23,503 nucleotides of DNA from Parapedobacter sp964613725. GTDB lineage: Bacteria; Bacteroidota; Bacteroidia; Sphingobacteriales; Sphingobacteriaceae. The translations under genes were made by a program, and so were the position numbers. The DNA lies in the NCBI GenBank assembly GCA_964613725.1, contig CAZTJY010000063.1:1-23503 (forward strand), in the 5' to 3' direction. Shown piece after piece: positions 7,020-15,225 of the stretch. Within the stretch, counting starts at the first letter, position 1. Every line of letters begins with the position of its first letter. Under the pieces are notes generated by a model, which was not told the origin of the DNA, did no database searches, and was given only the letters and a program-made list of their open reading frames with translations.

Positions 7020-7117
7020 GGAGACGTGAGCGTTGAGATGTGGGATATGAGACAGCAAATAGCAAGCAGCGAACAGCAAATTGCAAATAACATACAGCAC
7101 TGAGCAAATAGCAAAAA
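7020..7117 (+). repeat. 14-unit degenerate heptanucleotide array between nuoH and nuoI
   Basis: Exactly fourteen 7-bp units fill the space from 7020 to the base before the nuoI ATG, with no break in register. Units 1-5 resemble TGAGATR (TGAGCGT, TGAGATG, TGGGATA, TGAGACA). Units 6-14 resemble GCAAATA (GCAAATA three times, GCAAATT, GCAAGCA, GCGAACA, GCAAAAA, and two weaker). Neighbouring nuo genes abut or overlap, so this is an insertion or expansion. The complementary strand reads as a hydrophobic pseudo-peptide, which I treat as spurious. Confidence 0.8.
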
Positions 7118-7678
7118 ATGTTTAAAGTAACCATACAGGCATTCATCACCGCAGCCAAGGGATTGGCGGTCACCCTGGCGCACTTCTTCGGTGCGCGGCG
7201 GTCGCGCGGTGTGGTGGATGTCCGTAAGGCCAATTATTTCGAACAGCAGGAAGGCGTGACAACGGTACAGTTTCCAAAAGAGAAAATGCCCATTCCTGAA
7301 GTGGCACGCTACCAACTGGACGTCGAAATCGACGACTGCATCGTGTGCGACCTCTGCGCCAAAGCGTGCCCCGTGGATTGCATCACCATCGAGTCGGTAA
7401 AGGCCACCGACGTGATCGGCAAAACATCGGATGGCAGTGTGAAGCGCCTCTATGCTGCCCAGTTCGATATCGACATGGCCAAATGCATGTATTGTGGCCT
7501 TTGCACGGTGGTGTGCCCAACGGAGTGCATCACCATGACCGACCAGTACGACCGGAGCATGACCAACCTGGCGGAACTGACGTATTCGTTCGCCGATATG
7601 ACCCCGGAAGAAGTGGAGGAAAAGAAGCGCGAGTGGACGAAGTTTCAAGCTGAAAAGGAGGCAGCCAAAAAGAAATAG
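7118..7678 (+). CDS. nuoI: NADH-quinone oxidoreductase subunit I
   Basis: NuoI carries two [4Fe-4S] clusters (N6a, N6b) that pass electrons to the last cluster before quinone. The 186-residue protein has both ferredoxin motifs intact: C74-x2-C77-x2-C80-x3-C84-P (CIVCDLCAKACP) and C123-x2-C126-x2-C129-x3-C133-P (CMYCGLCTVVCP). An N-terminal amphipathic stretch (FITAAKGLAVTLAHFF) fits membrane docking against NuoH. The C-terminus is a charged K/E-rich tail. The ATG follows the last heptamer of the repeat directly, and the gene ends one base before nuoJ. The A-rich end of the array (GCAAAAA) may serve as an unstructured ribosome entry, which is inference. Confidence 0.97.
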   Translation: MFKVTIQAFITAAKGLAVTLAHFFGARRSRGVVDVRKANYFEQQEGVTTVQFPKEKMPIPEVARYQLDVEIDDCIVCDLCAKACPVDCITIESVKATDVIGKTSDGSVKRLYAAQFDIDMAKCMYCGLCTVVCPTECITMTDQYDRSMTNLAELTYSFADMTPEEVEEKKREWTKFQAEKEAAKKK

Positions 7679-8221
7679 ATGCAAGCACTGGTGTTTTATG
7701 CTTTTTCGGCAATCGCCATCGGTTCGGCCATTATTTTGGTGAGCATGCACAACCTGGCCCGGGCGTTATTCCTCCTTTTCGTCGTGCTCTTTTCCGTTGC
7801 CGGTCTCTATGTCTTTGCCTTGGCCGACTTCGTAGCCATCACGCAGATACTCATTTACGTGGGCGGCGTATTGGTGCTGATGCTCTTCGCCTTTATGCTT
7901 TCCAACAAAACGTTGCTCGATCAACTGCAATCGGGCACGGCACACTTTTTCGCCCTACCGGTGTGGCAATCGCTGTTGGTAGCCGGTGGCTTCCTGGCCA
8001 TGCTCGTATATGCATCGGTACAGCTGGGCGCCAACCAACCCGTCTGGATAACTGAGGCCGCGTCAGCTGGCACCACGATAACAGCGTCCGACAGCACCGT
8101 CCAGCACATCGGCGTCCAACTGATGACACGCTACCTATTGCCCTTCGAAGTGATTTCCGTATTGCTCATGATGGCGCTAGTGGGCGCGGCGCACCTTACC
8201 CGGAAGGAGGACAGCCCATGA
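7679..8221 (+). CDS. nuoJ: NADH-quinone oxidoreductase subunit J
   Basis: NuoJ (ND6 homologue) is a small membrane subunit next to NuoK in the proton-coupling path. The 180-residue protein has five predicted membrane segments. The third contains the family signature ITQILIYVGGVLVLMLFAFML, the region of the pi-bulge in solved complexes. A less conserved soluble loop (about 119-145, rich in A, S and T) precedes the last helix, FEVISVLLMMALVGAAHL. The ATG at 7679 abuts the nuoI stop, and its TGA overlaps the nuoK ATG by four bases, so the three are probably translationally coupled. Confidence 0.95.
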   Translation: MQALVFYAFSAIAIGSAIILVSMHNLARALFLLFVVLFSVAGLYVFALADFVAITQILIYVGGVLVLMLFAFMLSNKTLLDQLQSGTAHFFALPVWQSLLVAGGFLAMLVYASVQLGANQPVWITEAASAGTTITASDSTVQHIGVQLMTRYLLPFEVISVLLMMALVGAAHLTRKEDSP

Positions 8222-8523
8222 TCACCCTCACCCATTTCCTCGTTGTCGGCGCCTGCCTGTTTTCCATCGGCCTCTATGCCGTGATGGCTCGCCGTAATGC
8301 CATCATGGTACTGGTCGGAATTGAGCTGATGATCAATGCCGCCGTCATCAACCTCGTTGCTTTCGGGCGCTATGACGCGGAGCGATACGGTGGCCAGGCC
8401 TTCGCGCTCTTTGCCATCGTGCTTGCAGCGGCAGGTGTAGCCGTGGCCCTGGCAATCATCCTCAACGTATATAAGCATTACAAAACCATCAATCCGGAAG
8501 ATATCAACCAGCTAAAAGACTAA
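8218..8523 (+). CDS. nuoK: NADH-quinone oxidoreductase subunit K (second membrane glutamate missing)
   Basis: NuoK (ND4L homologue) is a three-helix subunit of the proton path. The 101-residue protein has the conserved E36 in VGIELMINAAVINL. The second membrane glutamate of the E. coli protein (E72, in LAAAEAS) aligns with G73 here, in FAIVLAAAGVAVALAIIL. The codon is GGT in an otherwise well-conserved segment, so a simple one-base error from GAA/GAG is unlikely. The start ATG overlaps the nuoJ stop as ATGA. The remaining sequence and length fit the family closely. Confidence 0.96.
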   Translation: MITLTHFLVVGACLFSIGLYAVMARRNAIMVLVGIELMINAAVINLVAFGRYDAERYGGQAFALFAIVLAAAGVAVALAIILNVYKHYKTINPEDINQLKD

Positions 8524-8533
8524 CGACGATCCA

Positions 8534-10582
8534 TTGACTCCACCGACGCTGACATATCCGATTCTGACTGCCCTCGCAACGGTGCTTTTGCCATTCGCTG
8601 GCTTCCTGCTGTCGGCGATGGTAGGAAGGCGGGCCAAAAATGGCGTCATTTCCATCGCCGCCATTGCATTGGCCGTCGCCACGGCTGGCTACACCTTCGC
8701 ACAGGTATGGGGCGGCGAGCCCATTCATACCCAATGGCAGTGGTTCACTGTCGGCGAACAGGTTTTCCATGTCGGGATACTGTTGGATAATATGTCGGTG
8801 CTGATGCTGCTGCTCGTGGCCGTAGTGGCCCTGCCCGTACACCTTTATTCGGTGGCCTACATGAAAGGTGATTCCGGCATCCATCGCTATTGGACCTACC
8901 TCAGCCTCTTCTGCGCCGCCATGCTAGGACTGGTCATTGCAGATAACCTCCTGTTGATGTACATCTGCTGGGAACTCGTGGGATTTGCCTCCTATCTGCT
9001 TATCGGTTTCTGGTTTACCAAAGATGCCGCTGTGCAAGCCAACAAACGCGCGTTTATCATCAACCGCATCGGCGATATCGGTTTCCTCGTTGGCTTTGCC
9101 CTCCTCTACAGCGGTTTCGGTACGCTCGATATCACCGCCCTTTTCGGTAGCGAGGGGTTTTTCGCCTCGGAAGTGGAGGTCGGTACGTCGGGAGTTATCG
9201 GTGAGAGCGCGCTACCGACCGGTTGGCTGACCGCAGCCGGACTGGCCTTTTTCTTCGGGGCAATGGCCAAATCGGCCCAATTCCCGCTACATGTGTGGCT
9301 GCCCGCCGCGATGGAGGGGCCGACGGCCGTGTCTTCCCTCATCCACGCAGCCACCATGGTCGCCGCAGGCGTATTTCTACTGGCGCGCATCTTCCCGGTG
9401 TTTGACGATACCGTTTTATTGGTCATCGCTACAACGGGCACCATTACCGCACTCGTCGCCGCTTATTTTGCGCTTACCCAATTCGACATCAAGAAGATAC
9501 TGGCGTTTTCCACGGTATCGCAACTGGGTTTTATGATGGTAGGCATCGGCATCGGCCTGTATCCCATTGCGCTGTTCCACCTCGCTACCCATGCGTTTTT
9601 CAAATGCCTGCTGTTCCTCTGCGCTGGGGCCATTATCCATGAGATGCAGCACGTCAACGACAAGCATCGCCTCGGCATCGACCCGCAGGATATCCGTAAC
9701 ATGGGTGGCTTGCGCCGGCAGATGCCCATCACCTTTACTACGATGTTCATCGCATCGCTGGCGCTCGTGGGCTTCCCGCTCACATCGGGTTACCTTTCCA
9801 AAGATGCCCTGCTCGTGCAGGCTTTCGAATGGGCCGCGGCACATCAGGGTGCCACACATATCATACCGTACGTGTTGGCCTTCGTGAGCGTGCTCACCAG
9901 CTTCTACATTTTCCGCCTGTTGGCCAAGGTGTTCTTCGGCTCGGCGGCCCTGCCGGTGTTGGCTGCCGGCCAGACCAGGCTACACGACCCATCCTTGTGG
10001 ATGGTCGGTCCGATGCTATTCCTGGCCGCCTGCTCGCTCTTCCCCTTGTTTAGCTTCCATCCGTTGAACGATGGCCATGTATGGCTCTTGCAAGGACTTG
10101 TGGTCACGAAACCGTTTGCCTCGCTTCCGATGCTGCACCTTGCCATCCCTATCGGATCCGCACTAGCTACCGTAGCGGTTGCGCTACTGGTATGGCGTTG
10201 GTACGTGAAAGGGGCCTATGCGCTAAAAACGGACGGGCCACTTTATCGGCTGTCGCTAAACCAAGGATACTTGGATGGCCTGTACGACCGGTTCGTGGCT
10301 GATACTGTCCTACGCGCTGCTGGTGCGCTGCGTTGGGTAGACACCTATGTGGTGGATGGACTTGTACATGGGTTAACCGAGCTGGGGCGTAACCTCGCAT
10401 CCGCTGCTGCCTGGGCGGATCAGCGGATCGTGGACGGACTGGTCCGGTTCGTCGGAAAACTGGCGTGGGGGCTGGGCAACCTCGTCCGGCGGACGCAAAC
10501 CGGCCGGTTGCAGGGCTACCTATCCAGCCTCTTTTTGATTATTTTGGCGATTTTGCTATACCATATGATCGTGCAAACATGA
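8534..10582 (+). CDS. nuoL: NADH-quinone oxidoreductase subunit L
   Basis: NuoL (ND5 homologue) is the distal antiporter-like proton pump of complex I. The 682-residue protein starts at a TTG 10 bp after nuoK; no in-frame ATG precedes the first helix. It has the antiporter-family motifs: E147 in MYICWELVGFASYLLIGF, K246 in FGAMAKSAQFPLHVWLPAAM, EGPTAVSSLIHAATMV, and FDIKKILAFSTVSQLGFMMV. A long C-terminal region ends in a final helix (YLSSLFLIILAILLYHMI), fitting the lateral helix that clamps the membrane arm. It is somewhat longer than the 613-residue E. coli protein, with the extra length mainly C-terminal. The stop overlaps the nuoM start (ATGA). Confidence 0.96.
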   Translation: MTPPTLTYPILTALATVLLPFAGFLLSAMVGRRAKNGVISIAAIALAVATAGYTFAQVWGGEPIHTQWQWFTVGEQVFHVGILLDNMSVLMLLLVAVVALPVHLYSVAYMKGDSGIHRYWTYLSLFCAAMLGLVIADNLLLMYICWELVGFASYLLIGFWFTKDAAVQANKRAFIINRIGDIGFLVGFALLYSGFGTLDITALFGSEGFFASEVEVGTSGVIGESALPTGWLTAAGLAFFFGAMAKSAQFPLHVWLPAAMEGPTAVSSLIHAATMVAAGVFLLARIFPVFDDTVLLVIATTGTITALVAAYFALTQFDIKKILAFSTVSQLGFMMVGIGIGLYPIALFHLATHAFFKCLLFLCAGAIIHEMQHVNDKHRLGIDPQDIRNMGGLRRQMPITFTTMFIASLALVGFPLTSGYLSKDALLVQAFEWAAAHQGATHIIPYVLAFVSVLTSFYIFRLLAKVFFGSAALPVLAAGQTRLHDPSLWMVGPMLFLAACSLFPLFSFHPLNDGHVWLLQGLVVTKPFASLPMLHLAIPIGSALATVAVALLVWRWYVKGAYALKTDGPLYRLSLNQGYLDGLYDRFVADTVLRAAGALRWVDTYVVDGLVHGLTELGRNLASAAAWADQRIVDGLVRFVGKLAWGLGNLVRRTQTGRLQGYLSSLFLIILAILLYHMIVQT

Positions 10583-12183
10583 ACCCGCATCTATTGACCA
10601 TACTCATTTTTTTACCGCTCGTCGCCGCAGCGGTGATGTTTGTTGTTCCCGCAGGCAAGCGTACGGCATACAAGTACATCGCACTCGCCACTGGCCTACT
10701 GCAACTGTTGCTAAGCGGTGGCATGTACTACCTGTTCCACCCCAAGGGTGCCGGCATTACGCAGGAACGACTTTATCAGTTCGTGGACCACATCCCTTGG
10801 ATACGGCTTGATATGGGAAGCTTGGGCAAGTTGGAGATCGATTACTTCATCGGCGTGGATGGTCTTTCCATGCCGTTGCTCTTCCTGTCGGCCCTAGTGA
10901 TGGTGATTGCCATCGGTGCCTCTTGGAACGTACAGAAAAGCGCGAAGGGCTATTTTGTGCTGCTGATGGTCCTTGATATGGCCGTGATGGGGGTGTTTTC
11001 GGCACTGGACTTCTTCCTGTTCTATATTTTCTACGAATTGATGCTGTTGCCGCTATATTTCCTCATCGGGATATGGGGCGGCGCCCGCCGCGAGTACGCC
11101 GCCATCAAGTTCTTCCTCTATACGTTGTTCGGCTCGGTGTTCATGCTGCTCATCATCGTGGGGCTCTATTTCTCGGTTACTAATCCCGAAACGGGCGCCC
11201 ACACCTTTAATATGCTCCACATGATGGACCCGGCCAACTACGTGCCCGGCTCTTTCTTTTCCGCATTAGCCAACCAAACGCTTTTCGGCATACCGGCGCG
11301 GCTGCTCGGGTTCATCGTGCTGTTCATCGCTTTTGCCATCAAGGTGCCCATCGTACCACTACACACTTGGCTTCCCGATGCGCACGTGGAAGCGCCCACA
11401 CCGATTTCCATCATCTTGGCGGGCGTATTGTTAAAAGTGGGCGGCTACGGCATCCTGCGCATCTGTTTCAGCATCTTCCCCGACGCGGCTGTACAGTCGG
11501 CTTGGTGGCTCGGCCTGATTGGCGTGGTATCCATTATTTATGGCGCCCTTGTCGCCCTGTCGCAGCGTGATTTGAAGCGCATGATTGCCTATTCGTCGGT
11601 ATCGCACATGGGTTTTGTGTTGTTGGGCGTAGCCTCGTTTACGACAGAGGGCACCGCTGGCGCGGTATTCCAGATGATCAGCCACGGCTTCCTGTCGGCC
11701 GCCCTCTTTTTCTTAGTGGGCATGCTGTACGACCGGGTGCACGACCGGGGTATCTACCACTTCCGGGGTTTGGCCACGCTGATGCCGCGGTATACAGTGT
11801 TCGTAGCCATCGCCTTTTTCGCCTCATTGGGCCTGCCCGGATTTTCGGCGTTCATCGGCGAGGTGTTCGTCATCATTGGGGCCTTCAATGCCGAAAGCGT
11901 GCATGGCCTGCTTCCGCGGTGGATGGCCATCGCCGGATCTTTGGGGATCCTGCTCAGTGCAGCGTATTTCCTTTGGACCCTGCAACGGATGTTTTTCGGG
12001 CAGCCCCGTCTGAAAGGCGGTGCGGAGTGGTCCGTAGCGCTGACAGACGCATCGTCACGGGAGACGGCCATCATGGTACCGATGCTCGCGCTCGCGCTGA
12101 TATTGGGGGTATATCCCGCCCTCGCGTTGGATAAAATCAATGCCTCGGTATTGGCACTCGTTGAATTAATCGTTAATCGTTAA
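10579..12183 (+). CDS. nuoM: NADH-quinone oxidoreductase subunit M
   Basis: NuoM (ND4 homologue) is the middle antiporter-like subunit. I place the start at the ATG at 10579, which overlaps the nuoL stop as ATGA and gives MNPHLLTILIFLPLV, a typical first helix. The same frame is open farther upstream inside nuoL, but that part lacks NuoM character. The 534-residue protein has IDYFIGVDGLSMPLLFLSA, E153 in FYIFYELMLLPLYFLIGIWG, K255 in FAIKVPIVPLHTWLPDAH, VEAPTPISIILAGVLLKVGG and DLKRMIAYSSVSHMGFVLLG. All key charged residues are present and the length is normal. Confidence 0.97.
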   Translation: MNPHLLTILIFLPLVAAAVMFVVPAGKRTAYKYIALATGLLQLLLSGGMYYLFHPKGAGITQERLYQFVDHIPWIRLDMGSLGKLEIDYFIGVDGLSMPLLFLSALVMVIAIGASWNVQKSAKGYFVLLMVLDMAVMGVFSALDFFLFYIFYELMLLPLYFLIGIWGGARREYAAIKFFLYTLFGSVFMLLIIVGLYFSVTNPETGAHTFNMLHMMDPANYVPGSFFSALANQTLFGIPARLLGFIVLFIAFAIKVPIVPLHTWLPDAHVEAPTPISIILAGVLLKVGGYGILRICFSIFPDAAVQSAWWLGLIGVVSIIYGALVALSQRDLKRMIAYSSVSHMGFVLLGVASFTTEGTAGAVFQMISHGFLSAALFFLVGMLYDRVHDRGIYHFRGLATLMPRYTVFVAIAFFASLGLPGFSAFIGEVFVIIGAFNAESVHGLLPRWMAIAGSLGILLSAAYFLWTLQRMFFGQPRLKGGAEWSVALTDASSRETAIMVPMLALALILGVYPALALDKINASVLALVELIVNR

Positions 12184-12188
12184 TAAAG

Positions 12189-13685
12189 TTGATAGGTAAC
12201 GTGACGCAATTGCTACCCGATATAAGCGAAAGGCTGGACCACATCGTAGGCGGATTGCCCACACTGGCTCCGGAACTGGTGCTGATCACGGCATTCGTCG
12301 CAAGCATCCTCAGTGGCCTGTTTGTCGACCGCTTGTGGCGTCATGCCACGTTCACCCTGACACTGTTTGGAATTGCCCTCTCCGCCCTGTGCAGCGGCTT
12401 CCAACTTTCCGTACCCGATACCGACGGTGTATTGTTCGGCATGGTGGCTACCGACGCGTTCAGCCAATACATGCGTATATTGATTGCCATCGTCGGCCTA
12501 CTGTTTGCATGCTTCGTGCATGCCAGTCCCGACTTCGGTGCGCACCGCAAGAAAACGGGCGATTTATACAGCATCCTACTAGCTGTGCAGATTGGCCTGA
12601 ACCTCATGGCGCTCGCCGCCAACTGGCTCCTCACCTTTATCGCCATTGAAATGGTGTCCATTGGTTCCTATTTGATGGTCGGCTATCTCGCCAAGGATGC
12701 CCGGCAGACCGAAGCGGCGATGAAGTACGTGCTGTTCGGTGCCGTGTGCTCGGCGGTGATGCTGTACGGCATGTCGCTGCTTTACGGCTTTACGGGTAAC
12801 CTCGACTATACGTCGGCCCAGCATATCATGGGACTTAACAGCACATCGCCTTTGTTGGTCACCATCGCTCTCCTATTTGTCTTCACGGGTATCGGATTCA
12901 AGCTCACCTTCGTGCCCTTCCATTTCTGGACACCCGACGTGTATCAGGGAGCGCCCACGCCCGTAACGGCATTCCTTTCCACAGCGCCAAAAATCGCTGG
13001 CATCGCCCTACTGGCTAACATCCTATATGCATGGCCAGCGGATAGCTTCGCCTACCAGCACCTCCGGTTGATGCTGGTGGCTGCGGCTGTGGTGACGATG
13101 CTATGGGGTAATGTGGCCGCCTTGCGGCAAACCGACGTGAAGCGTATGATGGCTTACTCGTCGATCGGCCATACCGGCTTCTTGATGATGGCGGTATTGG
13201 CGTATTCCGCGGGAGACCACACCGTCCTATTGTACTACCTAGCTGTTTATGCGATGATGAACATAGGGGTATTTATGCTGACGGGTTACATCGAATCGCG
13301 CACCGGCGCTGTGGATGTGACGCAATACCGCGGCTTGGGTAAGGCCATGCCACTGGCGCTGGTGTGCTTTACGTTGATCATGATATCGCTCACCGGCATC
13401 CCCCCTACCTCGGGTTTCGTGGCGAAGCTGCTCGTGTTTACCGCGGTCTTCCACGACTGGCAAGCAACCGGCGATATCGGTATGGTCGTGCTGTTGATTG
13501 TGGGCGCGCTTACCACCGTCATTTCTTTATTTTTCTATTTCAAGATTCCGTTGCATGCTTTCCTGAAAACAGCGGATAGCGAATCGGAAATGAAACCGTT
13601 GCGCTATTCCATCCTGTGGCTGGCGGTGCTGCTTACCGTTGTCGTATGGGTACTGGGCGTGTTTCCGAATGTGTTGGTGGGGTAA
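12189..13685 (+). CDS. nuoN: NADH-quinone oxidoreductase subunit N
   Basis: NuoN (ND2 homologue) is the antiporter-like subunit closest to NuoK. The 498-residue protein begins at a TTG at 12189, five bp after nuoM; a GTG at 12201 is an alternative, and no ATG is available before the first helix (LAPELVLITAFVASI). Family motifs are E154 in FIAIEMVSIGSYLMVGYL, K238 in GIGFKLTFVPFHFWTPD, VYQGAPTPVTAFLSTAPK (K268) and DVKRMMAYSSIGHTGFLMM. It closes the operon; five bases separate it from the convergent symporter remnant. No terminator hairpin is evident in that gap. Confidence 0.96.
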   Translation: MIGNVTQLLPDISERLDHIVGGLPTLAPELVLITAFVASILSGLFVDRLWRHATFTLTLFGIALSALCSGFQLSVPDTDGVLFGMVATDAFSQYMRILIAIVGLLFACFVHASPDFGAHRKKTGDLYSILLAVQIGLNLMALAANWLLTFIAIEMVSIGSYLMVGYLAKDARQTEAAMKYVLFGAVCSAVMLYGMSLLYGFTGNLDYTSAQHIMGLNSTSPLLVTIALLFVFTGIGFKLTFVPFHFWTPDVYQGAPTPVTAFLSTAPKIAGIALLANILYAWPADSFAYQHLRLMLVAAAVVTMLWGNVAALRQTDVKRMMAYSSIGHTGFLMMAVLAYSAGDHTVLLYYLAVYAMMNIGVFMLTGYIESRTGAVDVTQYRGLGKAMPLALVCFTLIMISLTGIPPTSGFVAKLLVFTAVFHDWQATGDIGMVVLLIVGALTTVISLFFYFKIPLHAFLKTADSESEMKPLRYSILWLAVLLTVVVWVLGVFPNVLVG

Positions 13686-13690
13686 GGGAT

Positions 13691-13948
13691 TTAGTTTGCC
13701 TTTCCGGTTTGTTTCATTTCTTGATAAACGACGCTGGCCAACCAGCCAAGAAAGAAACAGGAGATGACACCTGTGGCGCTATACAGCATAAAATGCATCG
13801 ACGTGAATACCAACACATAGAGTTGGGCGAAAATACTACAAGCGATGCCTACGATTGCGCCAAAGTAATTCGCCCTTCGATCCAGCAAACCAAGCAAAAA
13901 CACTCCGCCCATGCTGCGCCTTCCCTTCACCATCGCCCCAACTGCCAC
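13691..13948 (-). pseudogene. C-terminal remnant of a sodium:solute symporter
   Basis: About 85 codons remain, ending at the TAA at 13691-13693. The segment GGVFLLGLLDRRANYFGAIV plus two further membrane helices (FAQLYVLVFTSMHFML and YSATGVISCFFLGWLASVV) matches the end of SSS-family Na+/solute symporters as I know them. A full member has 450-600 residues and 11-15 helices, so most of the gene is missing. The frame runs back only to about 13985. An ATGGAATTCACG just upstream in another frame might be the original N-terminus joined by an internal deletion, which is speculative. Confidence 0.65.
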
Positions 13949-15149
13949 CTTCGGGCGTGAATTCCATCCACCCCTGTATCGTGTGGTCGTTTATCCTTCC
14001 TGTTGTTACTGAACGGCAACGAGCTCGATTTTCCGTGTTTTCGGTATCGCCGCTTCGCGCATGGCTGCTACCAACTGGTCGATTTGGTCTTGCCAAGCCT
14101 CCCGTACTTCGGGCAGCATGGCCTTCGTATACAAATCCCTTTTCGCCCGCAGCCAACCGTCGGCGGCAATGTGTTCGTCCATTCGCCAGGTAGGTGGCTT
14201 CAATGATCGGTTGGATGCGCGCAATCACGGCGTTCCGGAACCGCGAGTTATAAAAGTTGGCATCCTTGAGCGCCGCCTGGATATAGTTGTAGGCCAGGTC
14301 TACCGCTCCCTTTTCGTGCAGATACATCGCCAAATTCAACAGTGATTCATTTTCTTTCACGGCGAGCCGCACATCGGTGATGGCGGCCAGCAACAGGTAT
14401 TTTTCCTGCAGCAGCTGGTTTCCGAGTTCTTTATGGATCATTGATAGCCCCATCGCCGACATCGCGTAACCGTGGGAATCGACCGGTTCGTTCTTGAAGA
14501 GTGCCCACTGGATCCCGGCAGATTCTTCGTACTTCCCTTTCGCCTTCAGCTTGAACGACTTTTCTTTCAGGTACATATCCGAGTCTTTATCCAGCAGGTT
14601 CATCAGGGTGTTCCGGCATCGCGCAATCTCGGCGAGGTGTACCCGATTGTACTTCGGGTTGTCGGTATATTTGATGAGGTTTTCGTTATAGCGGATATAA
14701 CCCCAGCAATAGTATACTTTCAGGTGGTGGGGCAGGGTATCGAATACGATGGTATCGAAAATCTCGAAAGCTTGGGTGAACAGGCCCGATATTGATAGCA
14801 CGAACGCCAGCCGCAGCCTGCTTTCGTCGATCAGTTCCTTGTTGTCCAGTTCGCGGGTCATCTGCATGTTCCGGTCGATGTACGCGAGCGCGGAATCGCA
14901 TATGAAAGACTGGTATTCGGCAATCAGTTCGTTGTTTAGGTGATAGCGGTTATCCGCCGACGGCTCCCGCTGGAGCCGCCGCTTGATATCAACTATTTTC
15001 TGTTCTTTCGCCACCGTGTAAACCGCGCGTTTCGCTATGGTTTTATCCATTACCCCCAATAACGAATCGATTTCGGTTTTCCCATCATTCGGAAATGCGA
15101 ATGTGCAAAAACCTAATAACGAAATGATGATGAATAAACGTCGCCTCAT
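13836..15149 (-). pseudogene. Truncated DUF6377-type regulator, fused to debris
   Basis: The first ~320 residues (15149 to about 14190) look like the N-terminal half of DUF6377 proteins: a signal sequence (MRRRLFIIISLLGFCTFAFP), IDSLLGVMDKTIAKR, then TPR-like helices with SFICDSALAYIDRNMQMTRE, LAAITDVRLAVKENESLLNL and FRNAVIARIQPIIEATY. In full members a membrane helix, a coiled coil and a helix-turn-helix-like C-terminus follow, to about 540 residues. Here the similarity stops at IIEATY and the frame runs on through unrelated sequence in the wrong phase for about 115 residues (AARSTGGLARPNRPVGSSHA and so on). I read this as a deletion junction near 14190. The ATG at 15149 is preferred to 15191 because it starts the signal peptide and lies after the promoter. 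A chimeric protein could still be made. Confidence 0.7.
14006..14190 (-). pseudogene. C-terminal remnant of an unrecognised gene
   Basis: The frame ending at the TAA at 14006-14008 encodes about 60 residues with coding-like composition: RMDEHIAADGWLRAKRDLYT, then LPEVREAWQDQIDQLVAAMR and a tail KIELVAVQ. It is in a different frame from the DUF6377-type gene that runs into it from upstream, and does not resemble the coiled-coil and helix-turn-helix part expected there. It probably is the tail of a soluble enzyme that preceded the symporter gene in an operon. I do not recognise the family. Confidence 0.45.
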
Positions 15150-15188
15150 TTTTTCAATAACAATTGGTCGGCAAGTTGCTATGAAAGG

Positions 15189-15222
15189 CAAAGCTAGCGA
15201 AATATACGTGAAACCCGCAAAA
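15189..15222 (-). promoter_or_regulatory. Promoter of the truncated DUF6377-type gene
   Basis: On the minus strand TTTTG (15218-15222) precedes TAGCTTTG (15189-15196), a perfect TAnnTTTG -7 box, with a 21-bp spacer. It gives a leader of about 35 nt to the ATG at 15149. The promoter appears intact though the gene is broken. Confidence 0.5.
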
Positions 15223-15225
15223 GAC

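Noticed and set aside
7013..7233. Minus-strand frames over the heptamer array encoding LLFAVCYL-like hydrophobic peptides
   Set aside because: They are by-products of the 7-bp low-complexity repeat and overlap the real nuoH and nuoI genes.
10465..10578. Upstream extension of nuoM in frame from a GTG inside nuoL
   Set aside because: The extra 38 residues do not look like NuoM, and the ATG at 10579 overlaps the nuoL stop and starts a typical first helix.
14006..14190. Simple frameshift within the DUF6377-type gene
   Set aside because: The continuing frame does not resemble the membrane helix, coiled coil or helix-turn-helix part expected, so a junction with another gene fits better.
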